A stretch of DNA of 64,000 nucleotides from a virus, in IMG/VR virus record IMGVR_UViG_3300025093_000015, positions 1-64,000 of that record; one strand, given 5' to 3'. The notes below the pieces were generated by a model that saw only the letters and a list, made by a program, of their open reading frames with translations, had not been told where the DNA came from and searched no databases. The position numbers and the translations under genes were made by a program. This document shows, one piece after another, positions 1-7,750 of the stretch (position 1 is its first letter; each line of letters starts with the position of its first letter).

Positions 1-152
1 TAGGAGGATTCCTAAATCATTCAGATAAACCTAATTGTAAAATAGAATCAGATGAAGCTGGTACAATAAGAAAGCTCTTTACACTAGAAAAAATTGAACT
101 AGGTAAAGAGCTAACTGTAAAGTACAGTTGGTATGATCCAACTAAAAAATAA
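1..152 (+). CDS. SET-domain protein, C-terminal end only
   Basis: An open frame entering from the left edge (first full codon at base 3) ends with TAA at 150-152. The 49 residues carry the SET-domain signature in order: FLNHSDKPNC (the NHS..PNC motif that forms the S-adenosylmethionine pocket), then an R..L...K.I..G segment, then ELTVKYSWY (the E-L-T-x-x-Y motif holding the catalytic tyrosine). SET proteins transfer methyl groups to protein lysines. The substrate cannot be told, and the N-terminal half lies outside the window. It converges on the ribonucleotide reductase gene with no spacer. Confidence 0.72.
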   Translation, partial: GGFLNHSDKPNCKIESDEAGTIRKLFTLEKIELGKELTVKYSWYDPTKK

Positions 153-2012
153 TTATTTAACCTCACAGGCACCGCCTGCACATGCTAATTCTCCTGATAG
201 ATTGGTGTTATCATCATCTTCTACAACTTTAGAAAGATCAACATCCATTAAAGATTTTACCATTTCATTAAACTTTCTTTTTGAAATGTCTTCAAATGGA
301 GCTTGAGTATATGTACCACCATCATAAGGCAAAACAGATAATCCATTATAATGATCCCTATTTTCCCACATCCACTGACCTGCCATCTCCCAATCTTCCT
401 CTTTAAGACTTACAGTAGCAGAGACATTGTGAGTATTAGAACCCGTTCTATGACCTGGCTTTACCCATTCAGTTGCAACCTTTTTAATTCTTTCAAGAAG
501 TGCAAAAGGAGACTCTGTTCTAAGTATAGATCCTTCAGGAGCTGACTGTGGAATACTAATTACAGCAGTGTCATGACTACGGAATACACAATCTTCAACT
601 AACTCTGGGTGGTTATTTACTAAGTAAGTATAGATAGATTCATTCTTACCTACACGTATTCTTCTTACATAATAGTCATTATGCCATGCATGAATACCAG
701 ATGAAGTTCCTAATGTTAATGATGTTGTGCCAGCAGGTTTTACAGTAGTTGTTCTAGCTGATTTTTTAATACCAATTGCTTTAGCAACACGTGCATTTTC
801 TTTCTTAACAATTTCAGCAGCTTCTTCCATGTTATAACCTAATATTCTACCGGAACCAATACCAGTCATAGAGACACCAATAAGTGCATCTTTTTCTGTA
901 GTCTCTTTCCATACCGGTCTAAGGTAATGAAAGTCTGTATATCCAGCTTGAAGTGTTCCAATAAATGAAGCAGCCTTAACTCTTTCATTTAGATCTTCTT
1001 GTGAATCTATAGTAGATACATTAACCTCACAAAGATTACAAAACTGAAATGGTCTTAGTGCTATTTCACAACATGGATTAGTACCCCAATCTTTATCATT
1101 ATTAAAGTATATACCCGGTTCACCTGCTCCAGATAATTCAACACGTTTCCATAAGTCCATAAAGAAAGACTTAGTTATTTTATGTCTCATTAATACAGCA
1201 GAGTTATTAGCTCTACCACGTTGTGGGTTTAGTTCCCACCATGCACCTGATTTACATGCAATCATTTCACTATCATCAGCACTAAATAAACTAATAAGAG
1301 CAGCACGTCTAATACCACCCGCAAGAACTGCATCTGCAATATAACATACTATATCATGTACTTCAAGTGTGCTTAATTGATCACCATCTTCTTTTGCATT
1401 TAGTATACCTTCTACCTTTAGTAAGCATTCTTTAAGTGGTTGAGGACCAGGAGCTTTACCACCTGATGTAACAAGTCTAGCACCTTTAGGTCTAATATCA
1501 GAGAAATCAAATACAATTTTAGATGATCTACCATTTAGGTAAGACTTAACTAGAACTTTGACTGCGTCAGCCCAACCTTCTATACTATCACCTATCAAGT
1601 ATCTTTTGGTTCTTTTTTTATAAGGTTTATTAATAGGAGGTAGTTTTGCTACATGATGTCTTTGAACAGAATAACCAACACCAGTTCCACCAAGAAGTAG
1701 GAACATACACTCACTAAAAGACTCTAGACTATCTATAGGAAGGTAAGCACAATTATATATTCTATTAGGACTAATTTCAATAGGCTTGCCACCAAATTGC
1801 ATAGACCTCATAGAAGGTAATATTTTTTTATCATATACAAATTTGTATACATCCTCTATTTCTTCTTTAAGAGCAGGATAAGTTTTAATATGCATAGCTT
1901 TGTTTCTTGTAACAAGCTCTTCCCAAGTCTCCCTTCTTTTTAATTCAGGAATGTACTTAGCGTATTTCATATGGACAGTAATGTCACTCAGAATTTGGTT
2001 ATTTAAATTCAT
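153..2012 (-). CDS. Class II (adenosylcobalamin-dependent) ribonucleotide reductase, monomeric RTPR type
   Basis: 619 residues. It reduces ribonucleotides to deoxyribonucleotides for phage DNA synthesis. Landmarks: NCAYLP near residue 88 (first redox Cys), the loop LLLGGTGVGYS, then NPCCEI followed by FCNLCEVN (thiyl-radical Cys and redox partner), and C-terminal ACAGGACEVK, the CX4C shuttle pair of the Lactobacillus RTPR type. The family is usually about 700-750 residues, so this is a compact form. No R2 subunit or activase gene is nearby, which fits class II. It probably needs host-derived adenosylcobalamin. Start chosen at the first ATG, preceded by an A/T-rich leader. Confidence 0.9.
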   Translation of the reverse strand: MNLNNQILSDITVHMKYAKYIPELKRRETWEELVTRNKAMHIKTYPALKEEIEDVYKFVYDKKILPSMRSMQFGGKPIEISPNRIYNCAYLPIDSLESFSECMFLLLGGTGVGYSVQRHHVAKLPPINKPYKKRTKRYLIGDSIEGWADAVKVLVKSYLNGRSSKIVFDFSDIRPKGARLVTSGGKAPGPQPLKECLLKVEGILNAKEDGDQLSTLEVHDIVCYIADAVLAGGIRRAALISLFSADDSEMIACKSGAWWELNPQRGRANNSAVLMRHKITKSFFMDLWKRVELSGAGEPGIYFNNDKDWGTNPCCEIALRPFQFCNLCEVNVSTIDSQEDLNERVKAASFIGTLQAGYTDFHYLRPVWKETTEKDALIGVSMTGIGSGRILGYNMEEAAEIVKKENARVAKAIGIKKSARTTTVKPAGTTSLTLGTSSGIHAWHNDYYVRRIRVGKNESIYTYLVNNHPELVEDCVFRSHDTAVISIPQSAPEGSILRTESPFALLERIKKVATEWVKPGHRTGSNTHNVSATVSLKEEDWEMAGQWMWENRDHYNGLSVLPYDGGTYTQAPFEDISKRKFNEMVKSLMDVDLSKVVEDDDNTNLSGELACAGGACEVK

Positions 2013-2045
2013 GTCATTTTTTTTAAGATGTTAAACAATTTAGAT

Positions 2046-2069
2046 AAAAAACCCCCTGTGATTAAGGGG
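2046..2069 (-). terminator. Rho-independent terminator, leftward
   Basis: Read leftward, CCCC (2069-2066), a 10-base loop and GGGG (2055-2052) are followed by six T. It lies between the small gene ending at 2093 and the reductase start at 2012, so it may limit read-through into the reductase gene. Confidence 0.55.
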
Positions 2070-2092
2070 TAGTAATAATATACCAATTTATA

Positions 2093-2272
2093 TTATGATA
2101 TAGAAATATTTACATAAGAAACTTTGAAAAAAATGAGACCTAGTTCAATGTTAAAAGCAGGAACCCATTCTTCTGATTCATCTACCTTTGTTTCATATTG
2201 TGATATAGACATACCAAACAGGCATGTTTTGGGTAAAAATTGAAAAAGTATTTGATGTCTTTTAATCTTCAT
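2093..2272 (-). CDS. Small beta-rich protein, unknown function (59 aa)
   Basis: ATG at 2272, TAA at 2095-2093. The protein starts MKIKRHQILF, has an acidic middle (DESEEW) and ends with alternating hydrophobic strands (AFNIELGLIFFKVSY). Size and the closing 'F.IELG..F' pattern resemble the small proteins at 8885-9067 and 38097-38249, so the three may form one family. It is divergent from the rightward operon at 2356. No function is recognised. Confidence 0.5.
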   Translation of the reverse strand: MKIKRHQILFQFLPKTCLFGMSISQYETKVDESEEWVPAFNIELGLIFFKVSYVNISIS

Positions 2273-2293
2273 ATTATTTTAGTTTTATTATTA

Positions 2294-2310
2294 TTTTTTG
2301 TATATTATAA
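2294..2310 (+). promoter_or_regulatory. Putative phage promoter (GTATATTAT core)
   Basis: T-rich tract followed by GTATATTATAA, 46 bases before the first gene of the rightward operon at 2356. The nine-base core is exactly repeated before six other rightward genes (8885, 39494, 50584, 55961, 57454, 60196). Confidence 0.6.
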
Positions 2311-2355
2311 GTGTACCATAGTAAAATGGTAGATATTAATATTTATACATAAATC

Positions 2356-2655
2356 ATGGATTGGAATCTATTAGGCACTATTATTATTACAGCATTGACT
2401 GTGCTAGGTAGTAGTGAAGCGTTTAAATTTTACAAATCCAGACTAGCATTAAAAAGCAAAAGTATGGATTTAAAAGAAGAATACAAAGAAGATCTAAAGA
2501 AAAGAGTAAATAGGTTAGAAGTTCTTTTAACTGAGTCATCTAAAGAAAAAGATGATCTAAGATTATGTGTAATTAAATTAACAGAAGAGGTAGCAACTCT
2601 ACGTGAGAAAGTTAAATTTCTTGAAGCAGAAAATGAACGTCTTAAAAAAATATAA
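2356..2655 (+). CDS. Membrane-anchored coiled-coil protein
   Basis: 99 residues: an N-terminal membrane segment (residues 5-22, LLGTIIITALTVLGS) followed by a charged heptad-like coiled coil (residues 35-98) ending EAENERLKKI. One N-terminal membrane helix plus a coiled coil is typical of small phage membrane proteins, including holin or spanin-type partners, but no motif settles this. First gene of the operon, two bases before the next gene. Confidence 0.65.
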   Translation: MDWNLLGTIIITALTVLGSSEAFKFYKSRLALKSKSMDLKEEYKEDLKKRVNRLEVLLTESSKEKDDLRLCVIKLTEEVATLREKVKFLEAENERLKKI

Positions 2656-2657
2656 TT

Positions 2658-3284
2658 ATGGCAGATAAAAAACGAATGGCAGAACACTCAGCAAGGACTG
2701 GAGAAGCATTAGCATCATTGTATGGATCTTCAACTCCAATAACTAGCATTTTACCAGTACAAGAAAGAATAGATGTTTCAAAAACATCTGGAGAGTACAG
2801 AACAAGGGGTACAAAATCTCCAAATAGAACAACAATGCCAGAGAAGTTATTGTTACAAATTACAGATCCTGGTGACGCACCTACAGCACCAACTGTAGTT
2901 AGCAATCCTGGTACATTAGATAGTCCAAGTGAAGCACATATTTCTAGATATAGACCAGCATCATATGATAGTAGATCTGGCCGTTGGGATACTAGACATC
3001 CAAGTTATAGAACTGATGTAGCTACTTTAACAAATGCAATATCTAGGTATAATACATATCAATCAGATTTACAATCATATAATAGAAATTTAACTGATTA
3101 TAATACAGCTGTTGCACAAAGAAATACAGATACAGCTACAAATACTACAAGAACTAATCAATATCAAAGAGATCTTCAAAAGTTCTTTACTTCATTAGGT
3201 AAAAAGAAAGCAAGTAAAAAAGTAGCAACAAGAACAAGAGGTTCTAGAAATCCTGGAACATCATCAAGTAGAGGTACAAGATAA
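2658..3284 (+). CDS. Low-complexity protein with basic tail, unknown
   Basis: 208 residues, rich in S, T, N, R and Y, with no membrane segment. Residues 125-170 hold a Tyr/Asn/Thr-rich helical stretch (YNTYQSDLQSYNRNLTDY), and the last 35 residues are Lys/Arg-rich (KKKASKKVATRTRGS). Such a composition fits a DNA-contacting or virion-internal protein. No family recognised. It sits between a membrane protein and a Gln/Met-rich basic protein. Confidence 0.6.
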   Translation: MADKKRMAEHSARTGEALASLYGSSTPITSILPVQERIDVSKTSGEYRTRGTKSPNRTTMPEKLLLQITDPGDAPTAPTVVSNPGTLDSPSEAHISRYRPASYDSRSGRWDTRHPSYRTDVATLTNAISRYNTYQSDLQSYNRNLTDYNTAVAQRNTDTATNTTRTNQYQRDLQKFFTSLGKKKASKKVATRTRGSRNPGTSSSRGTR

Positions 3285-3296
3285 AAAATTAAAATT

Positions 3297-3800
3297 ATGG
3301 CTAGATATAAAAGATATAGATACGGTGGTAAAAGAGTACCAGGAATGTATGCTCAGGATGGTAAAGAAACACCAATGAATCCAGTACCACCTCAGATGCA
3401 ATCAATGAATGAAAAACCTACTATTCAATCTTCTGGAGAAGCTCAGGCTTTACGTACACAAAATCAAATAGTTGAACAAACAATGTTAGAAAATGCCATG
3501 AGACAACAACAAATGGCAGCAATGATGCAACAGATGCAGATGCAAAATATGTTGTTACAACAGCAAAATCAATTACAACAGGTTCAAATTGAAAAAATGG
3601 ATTTGATTAATAGTGCTAGAACAACAAAGAAACCTGTAGGACCTGTAAATTCTCCTAAAAGAAAAGGTGGCTCAAATAGTAGAAAACCTAGAGTAAATGT
3701 AGTAATGTCACAAGGTCAAGGAACAACCTTTAGACATGGAGGAGGAATGGGAAAAAAAGGTAAGTGTTTGCCAGGAGGTAGATTCAGTAAAAGAAGGTAG
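3297..3800 (+). CDS. Gln/Met-rich protein with basic ends, unknown
   Basis: 167 residues. A basic N-terminus (MARYKRYRYGGKRVPG) leads into a Gln/Met-rich helix (about residues 60-100, repeats such as MQQMQMQNMLLQQQ), then a Lys/Arg/Gly-rich tail ending RFSKRR. The middle should form a coiled coil. The type is common in marine phages as small virion or DNA-associated proteins. Its role is not known. Start ATG in the AAAATTATG context typical of this genome. Confidence 0.6.
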   Translation: MARYKRYRYGGKRVPGMYAQDGKETPMNPVPPQMQSMNEKPTIQSSGEAQALRTQNQIVEQTMLENAMRQQQMAAMMQQMQMQNMLLQQQNQLQQVQIEKMDLINSARTTKKPVGPVNSPKRKGGSNSRKPRVNVVMSQGQGTTFRHGGGMGKKGKCLPGGRFSKRR

Positions 3801-3802
3801 TT

Positions 3803-4087
3803 ATGGCAAAAGAGTTAAATGAAGATACATCATTTAAGGTTAGTGTAAAAACTTTAATAGCTATTGCTATTGCTCTGTCAACAGTAATAGGCATGTGGTT
3901 TGCATTACAGGCAGATATAGAAGAAGCAAAAGAACTTCCTGTACCACCACCGCCAGATGTTACACGTATGGAGTTTGATATGAAAGATAAAAATATTAGA
4001 CTAACAATACAAAATACTGCAGATGATGTTGAAGAAATTAAAGATGACATCAAACGTATAGAAGAAAAAATAGATAAACTAAGATAA
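3803..4087 (+). CDS. Single-pass membrane protein with coiled coil
   Basis: 94 residues. Short polar N-terminus, one membrane helix at about 16-35 (LIAIAIALSTVIGMWFAL), a Pro-rich hinge (PVPPPPD) and a C-terminal coiled coil (DDVEEIKDDIKRIEEKIDKL). Topology predicts a cytoplasmic N-terminus and an exposed coiled coil, as in i-spanin-like or other small phage membrane proteins. Function not proven. It starts two bases after the upstream stop. Confidence 0.65.
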   Translation: MAKELNEDTSFKVSVKTLIAIAIALSTVIGMWFALQADIEEAKELPVPPPPDVTRMEFDMKDKNIRLTIQNTADDVEEIKDDIKRIEEKIDKLR

Positions 4088-4112
4088 TAATTAACTTTAA
4101 ATTAAATAAAAA

Positions 4113-4511
4113 ATGGCAAGTGCAAATTTTAAATTAACGTTAGGTTCAACAGACTTAACTACTGACGCTCTGAATCTTTCAACAAGTAAAGATCTAGCTA
4201 GTTGTACATCAGGTGGTGTATTACGTATTGTACTTGATACAACTGCACATTCAAGTGCAACAGAACTTGTATCAGCTACAAAATATACAGAAGGAGCTTA
4301 TGTATGGATTCATAATCCAGCTACTCCTGTTTCATCTGGTAATGATAGAATTTATGTATCAGTTGATGAAACATCAGCAACACCAATCATACTAAAAGGT
4401 GGTGATTGGGCTTTAATACCTTGGGCAGGAACAACTAGAACCACTGATAAAAATATTTTAGCATGGGGTGCTTCTGCAGGTCTTATTGTAGAGTTTGGAA
4501 TATATCAATAA
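4113..4511 (+). CDS. Small beta-sandwich-like structural protein A
   Basis: 132 residues, no signal peptide, rich in T, S, A and G with alternating beta-strand patterns. It shares a plan with the next gene: 'LTTDALNLS' near the start, an extended centre, a 'W.LIPWAG' turn near residue 106 and an ending '.IVEFGIYQ'. Small proteins of this kind are common as virion decoration or fibre-associated proteins in marine phages. That role is inferred from composition and pairing, not from a motif. Confidence 0.6.
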   Translation: MASANFKLTLGSTDLTTDALNLSTSKDLASCTSGGVLRIVLDTTAHSSATELVSATKYTEGAYVWIHNPATPVSSGNDRIYVSVDETSATPIILKGGDWALIPWAGTTRTTDKNILAWGASAGLIVEFGIYQ

Positions 4512-4535
4512 TAATTAAAAAAATATTTAGAAATT

Positions 4536-4928
4536 ATGGCAACATTAAATATAACAGCAGATATTGCAAGTACCGGTTTAACAACTAATGCAATTTCTTT
4601 AAATCTTTTGAAAGCTGCTAGTGTTACTACAGGAGGTATTGTAAGAACTACTACAACTGCAGAAAAATCTAGTAAAGCAGTTTTATTAGCTCATGCAGAT
4701 TATACTGCAGCATCTGCAACAGGAAGTACATATGTATATCTTAAAAATGTAACAGGTCAACCACTTAGAATATCTTTGATAGGTAACACTAGTAATGATG
4801 ATGAGTTTGAAGTAGCATTGCCAGTAGGTACATTTGCTCTATTTCCATGGAAAGCTGATACTGCTAATATTACAGTATATCAAACTTCATCTGGTACTAC
4901 TACTATAGAGTACGGAGTATTCAATTAA
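4536..4928 (+). CDS. Small beta-sandwich-like structural protein B (paralogue)
   Basis: 130 residues, a probable diverged duplicate of the gene before it: 'LTTNAISLN' near the start, a central 'STYVYLKN' strand matching 'AYVWIHN' in the neighbour, 'FALFPWKAD' matching 'WALIPWAGT', and the ending 'TIEYGVFN' matching 'IVEFGIYQ'. The tandem pair points to a repeated virion-surface component. Its stop lies one base before the signal-peptide gene at 4930. Confidence 0.6.
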   Translation: MATLNITADIASTGLTTNAISLNLLKAASVTTGGIVRTTTTAEKSSKAVLLAHADYTAASATGSTYVYLKNVTGQPLRISLIGNTSNDDEFEVALPVGTFALFPWKADTANITVYQTSSGTTTIEYGVFN

Positions 4929-4929
4929 T

Positions 4930-5286
4930 ATGAAAAATTCTGTTTGGAAGATATTTGGGATCTACCTTTTATTGCTAGTTTGTATTTTATTTTCACAGCA
5001 ATCATTTGGTCAAGTAACTGTTGTACAGTACAATGCAAATTGGAATGATGCAAACAAAGTAACTTGGCTAAAAAAATTATCTGATGTTGATAAAGTAAAA
5101 GATGTATGTATAGCTGAAGATCCTAAAGCCCAACAAAAACATGAAATAGTTGTAGTACCTACTATAATTATTTTTAAAGATGGTGAAGAGGTAAAAAGAT
5201 ACCAAGCAGATATATCATTTACAATGAAGGCTACTAGAGAAGAGATACAAGAATTTATTGACGAACTTATAATGAGTGATTTTTAA
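4930..5286 (+). CDS. Exported thioredoxin-fold protein lacking the active-site cysteines
   Basis: 118 residues. Residues 1-28 form a Sec signal peptide (charged start, hydrophobic core IYLLLLVCILF, end FSQQSFGQ). The rest reads as a thioredoxin fold: strand VTVVQYNANW, a helix, then VPTIIIFKDGEEVKRY with the conserved cis-Pro after Val. The usual W-C-G-P-C-K active site is replaced by W-N-D-A-N-K, so redox activity is not expected, and a binding or scaffolding role in the periplasm is more likely. It is followed two bases later by the T9SS cargo gene, suggesting a joint envelope role. Confidence 0.7.
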   Translation: MKNSVWKIFGIYLLLLVCILFSQQSFGQVTVVQYNANWNDANKVTWLKKLSDVDKVKDVCIAEDPKAQQKHEIVVVPTIIIFKDGEEVKRYQADISFTMKATREEIQEFIDELIMSDF

Positions 5287-5287
5287 T

Positions 5288-7750
5288 ATGAAAAAACTTT
5301 TATTTCCACTATTAATATTATTATCTAGCTTTGCATTATCACAAAATTCTTATATTGTCATAGAAGCACAATATGATTCATGGGGACCTGCAGAATCTCA
5401 ATTTTATATTACAGATGCCCAAGGTGATACTGTGTATCATCATCAACCTACAGTGCAAAGTGAATATTTATTAGATACTTTATTTATAAACGCACAACCA
5501 CTTACGGCTATTTTATTAGATCAATATGGAGACGGATGGCAAGATACTGGTCAACAAGGTTATTTTAGAACATGGAATAATTGTCAAGATACAATAGTAG
5601 AATTTATATCTTCACCTACAAATTACTTTGCCACAGAAATAATAAACTTTAATCTGGGTCCATGTCTACCAAACGGACCTCCACCTCCACCATGCTTACC
5701 TGCAGTAGTTATAATTAATTTAGATCAGTATCAATCAGAAACGTCCTGGGAGATTACTGATACTTTAGGTTTTGTAGTAGCATCAGGTAGTGGTTATGGT
5801 TCACAACCAGATTATGGAACTGTTGTTGTTCCTGTATGTTTACCACAAACTGTATTAAATTTTACAATATTTGATTCTTATGGAGATGGTTTAAATGGTT
5901 CACTTTGGCAAGGTCAAGATGGATCTTATTTTGTTAAACAATGTGGTGATACGTTAGTATATGGTACAGATCCGGCTTTTGGTACAGACACAACACATGT
6001 CTTTACTATAAGTGAATGCCCTCCTATATATGGGTGTACAGATGATGATTATGTAGAATGGAATCCGTTTGCAGATACTGATGATGGTAGCTGTCAAACA
6101 TTAAAAGTATTTGGGTGCATTGATCCAGATGCATTTAATTATGATTCTACAGCTAACACAATGGACCTAGTTCCACAATGTGAGTTTACACTAATACTGC
6201 ATGATCTAATGGGTAATGGTTGGGTTGGTTCAAATTTAGAATTAGAGTTGCCTGATACGTCTTTTAATTTTACTCACACAGGTGGTTTCAATGATGAATA
6301 CCAATTTACAATAGATGCTCCGGATCCTGCTACGTTTAGGTTTCAAATATCTCCACAGGCTGCACTAACTACTATAGAGTGTGGGTTTACTTTACTTAAT
6401 CCAGAGGGTGATACATTAATTAGTGTTCAACCTCCATTTATACAACCTTTGTTTCCATATTCTTTTATTACTAATTGTGGTAATACGTGTATAGAAAAGA
6501 TATTTGGGTGTACAGATAGCCTAGCTTTAAACTATTATGATGAGGCTAATACAGATGATAGCTCTTGTTACTATGTGGCAGGATGTATGAACCCACTATA
6601 TTTAGAATATGATACAGCTGCTGATTATGATGATGGATCATGTGTAACTTTAATTGTTGCAGGATGCATGGACTCAACAGCTCTTAACTATGATCCGCTA
6701 GCAAACGTAGAGATACCAGGATCATGTGTAGCAATAGTAGAAGGATGTATGAATCCTTTAGCATTTAACTATAATCCTAATGCTAATGTTGATGACTCAA
6801 CATGTATACCAGTTGTTGATGGTTGTACAAATCCTATTGCACTTAATTATGATTCAACTGCTAATACAGATGATGGTTCTTGTGTATTACCAGTGCCAGG
6901 GTGTACAGACCCTAATGCATTTAATTACAATCCCCTAGCAAATGTAGATGACTCAAGTTGTATTGATATAGTATATGGTTGTACAGATGCTTCTGCTTTT
7001 AACTATAATCCTTTAGCCAATGTAGATAATGGTTCTTGTGAACCTTTTGTGTTTGGTTGTATGGATTCTACTATGTTTAATTTTAATCCTTTAGCAAATA
7101 CAGATGACAATAATTGCATTCCTTTTATTTATGGTTGTACTGATCCAAGCATGCTCAACTACAATCCACAAGCTAATACAGAAGACTTTAGTTGTATTGC
7201 TTACATTTATGGTTGTACTGATAGTACTGCCCTTAATTATGATCCGTTGGCTAATACTGACAACGGCACGTGTATTGAAGTGGTTACAGGGTGTATGGAT
7301 CAAGGTGCGTGGAACTATGAACCTTTAGCAAATGTTAATGACTCAGCTTCTTGTTTATATAGTGCTGGTTGTATTGATGGTCCAGGTAATCCTTATTGGT
7401 TAAATGATGGATGTTATGCATGGGTAATTGATGTAGATGTTTATTGCTGTGAAAATGCATGGGATGCATCATGTCAAACAATGTATGATTATTGTCAACT
7501 TGGATGGCCTACAAATATAGATGATTTATCAGTAATAGGTGTTGTAATATACCCTAACCCAACAACTGGAATTGTAAGAATATCTACAAGATTAGAAATA
7601 CAATTAAAGGTTTTAGATATGAGTGGAAAAACTATAATTGATGAGCTTAATCCACAAGTAATAGATTTATCAGACTATGCAGATGGTCTATATAATATTA
7701 TAGTAAATGTTAATGATAAACAATACTTCAATAAAATTATAAAACAATGA
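5288..7750 (+). CDS. T9SS-exported cell-surface protein with 13 Cys-rich repeats
   Basis: 820 residues from ATG at 5288 (a GTG twelve bases upstream would put residues before the signal peptide). Order: signal peptide (MKKLLFPLLILLSSFALSQ), two beta-rich domains with GDGW/GDGL turns (DQYGDGWQDTG, DSYGDGLNGS), a related third domain (DLMGNGWVGS) among the first repeats, thirteen units of the type G-C-[TMI]-[DN]-x7-N-Y-[DN]-P-x-A-N-x-D-[DN]-x-[ST]-C, a second Cys-rich module (CCENAWDASC), and a type IX secretion sorting domain at the C-terminus (VVIYPNPTTG, then VLDMSGK, DLSDYADGLY and the final KIIKQ). Known T9SS cargo is exported and anchored on, or released from, the outer membrane of Bacteroidota. 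This implies that the infected cell displays it. Confidence 0.85.
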   Translation: MKKLLFPLLILLSSFALSQNSYIVIEAQYDSWGPAESQFYITDAQGDTVYHHQPTVQSEYLLDTLFINAQPLTAILLDQYGDGWQDTGQQGYFRTWNNCQDTIVEFISSPTNYFATEIINFNLGPCLPNGPPPPPCLPAVVIINLDQYQSETSWEITDTLGFVVASGSGYGSQPDYGTVVVPVCLPQTVLNFTIFDSYGDGLNGSLWQGQDGSYFVKQCGDTLVYGTDPAFGTDTTHVFTISECPPIYGCTDDDYVEWNPFADTDDGSCQTLKVFGCIDPDAFNYDSTANTMDLVPQCEFTLILHDLMGNGWVGSNLELELPDTSFNFTHTGGFNDEYQFTIDAPDPATFRFQISPQAALTTIECGFTLLNPEGDTLISVQPPFIQPLFPYSFITNCGNTCIEKIFGCTDSLALNYYDEANTDDSSCYYVAGCMNPLYLEYDTAADYDDGSCVTLIVAGCMDSTALNYDPLANVEIPGSCVAIVEGCMNPLAFNYNPNANVDDSTCIPVVDGCTNPIALNYDSTANTDDGSCVLPVPGCTDPNAFNYNPLANVDDSSCIDIVYGCTDASAFNYNPLANVDNGSCEPFVFGCMDSTMFNFNPLANTDDNNCIPFIYGCTDPSMLNYNPQANTEDFSCIAYIYGCTDSTALNYDPLANTDNGTCIEVVTGCMDQGAWNYEPLANVNDSASCLYSAGCIDGPGNPYWLNDGCYAWVIDVDVYCCENAWDASCQTMYDYCQLGWPTNIDDLSVIGVVIYPNPTTGIVRISTRLEIQLKVLDMSGKTIIDELNPQVIDLSDYADGLYNIIVNVNDKQYFNKIIKQ
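6032..7354 (+). repeat. Thirteen in-gene tandem Cys-rich protein repeats
   Basis: Thirteen units of about 22 residues, spaced 27-99 residues apart, each opening with Gly-Cys and closing with Cys, with a core Asn-Tyr-[Asp/Asn]-Pro and a DD[GS]SC ending. Units 5-13 are the most regular; units 1-4 are more diverged and separated by longer insertions. The conserved Asp/Asn positions suggest metal (calcium) binding and each unit a disulfide. Confidence 0.85.

Noticed and set aside
2074-2083. Leftward copy of the GTATATTAT promoter core before the reductase
   Set aside because: Its predicted start would fall inside the terminator at 2046-2069, so it is unlikely to drive the reductase gene; possibly chance in A/T-rich DNA.
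7104-7328. Extra frames on both strands within the repeat gene
   Set aside because: They are shadows of the coding repeats and contain no independent signals.
6032-7354. CRISPR-like or repeat array
   Set aside because: The repetition is at the protein level, with diverged DNA, in frame, inside one gene; there are no spacers of uniform length.
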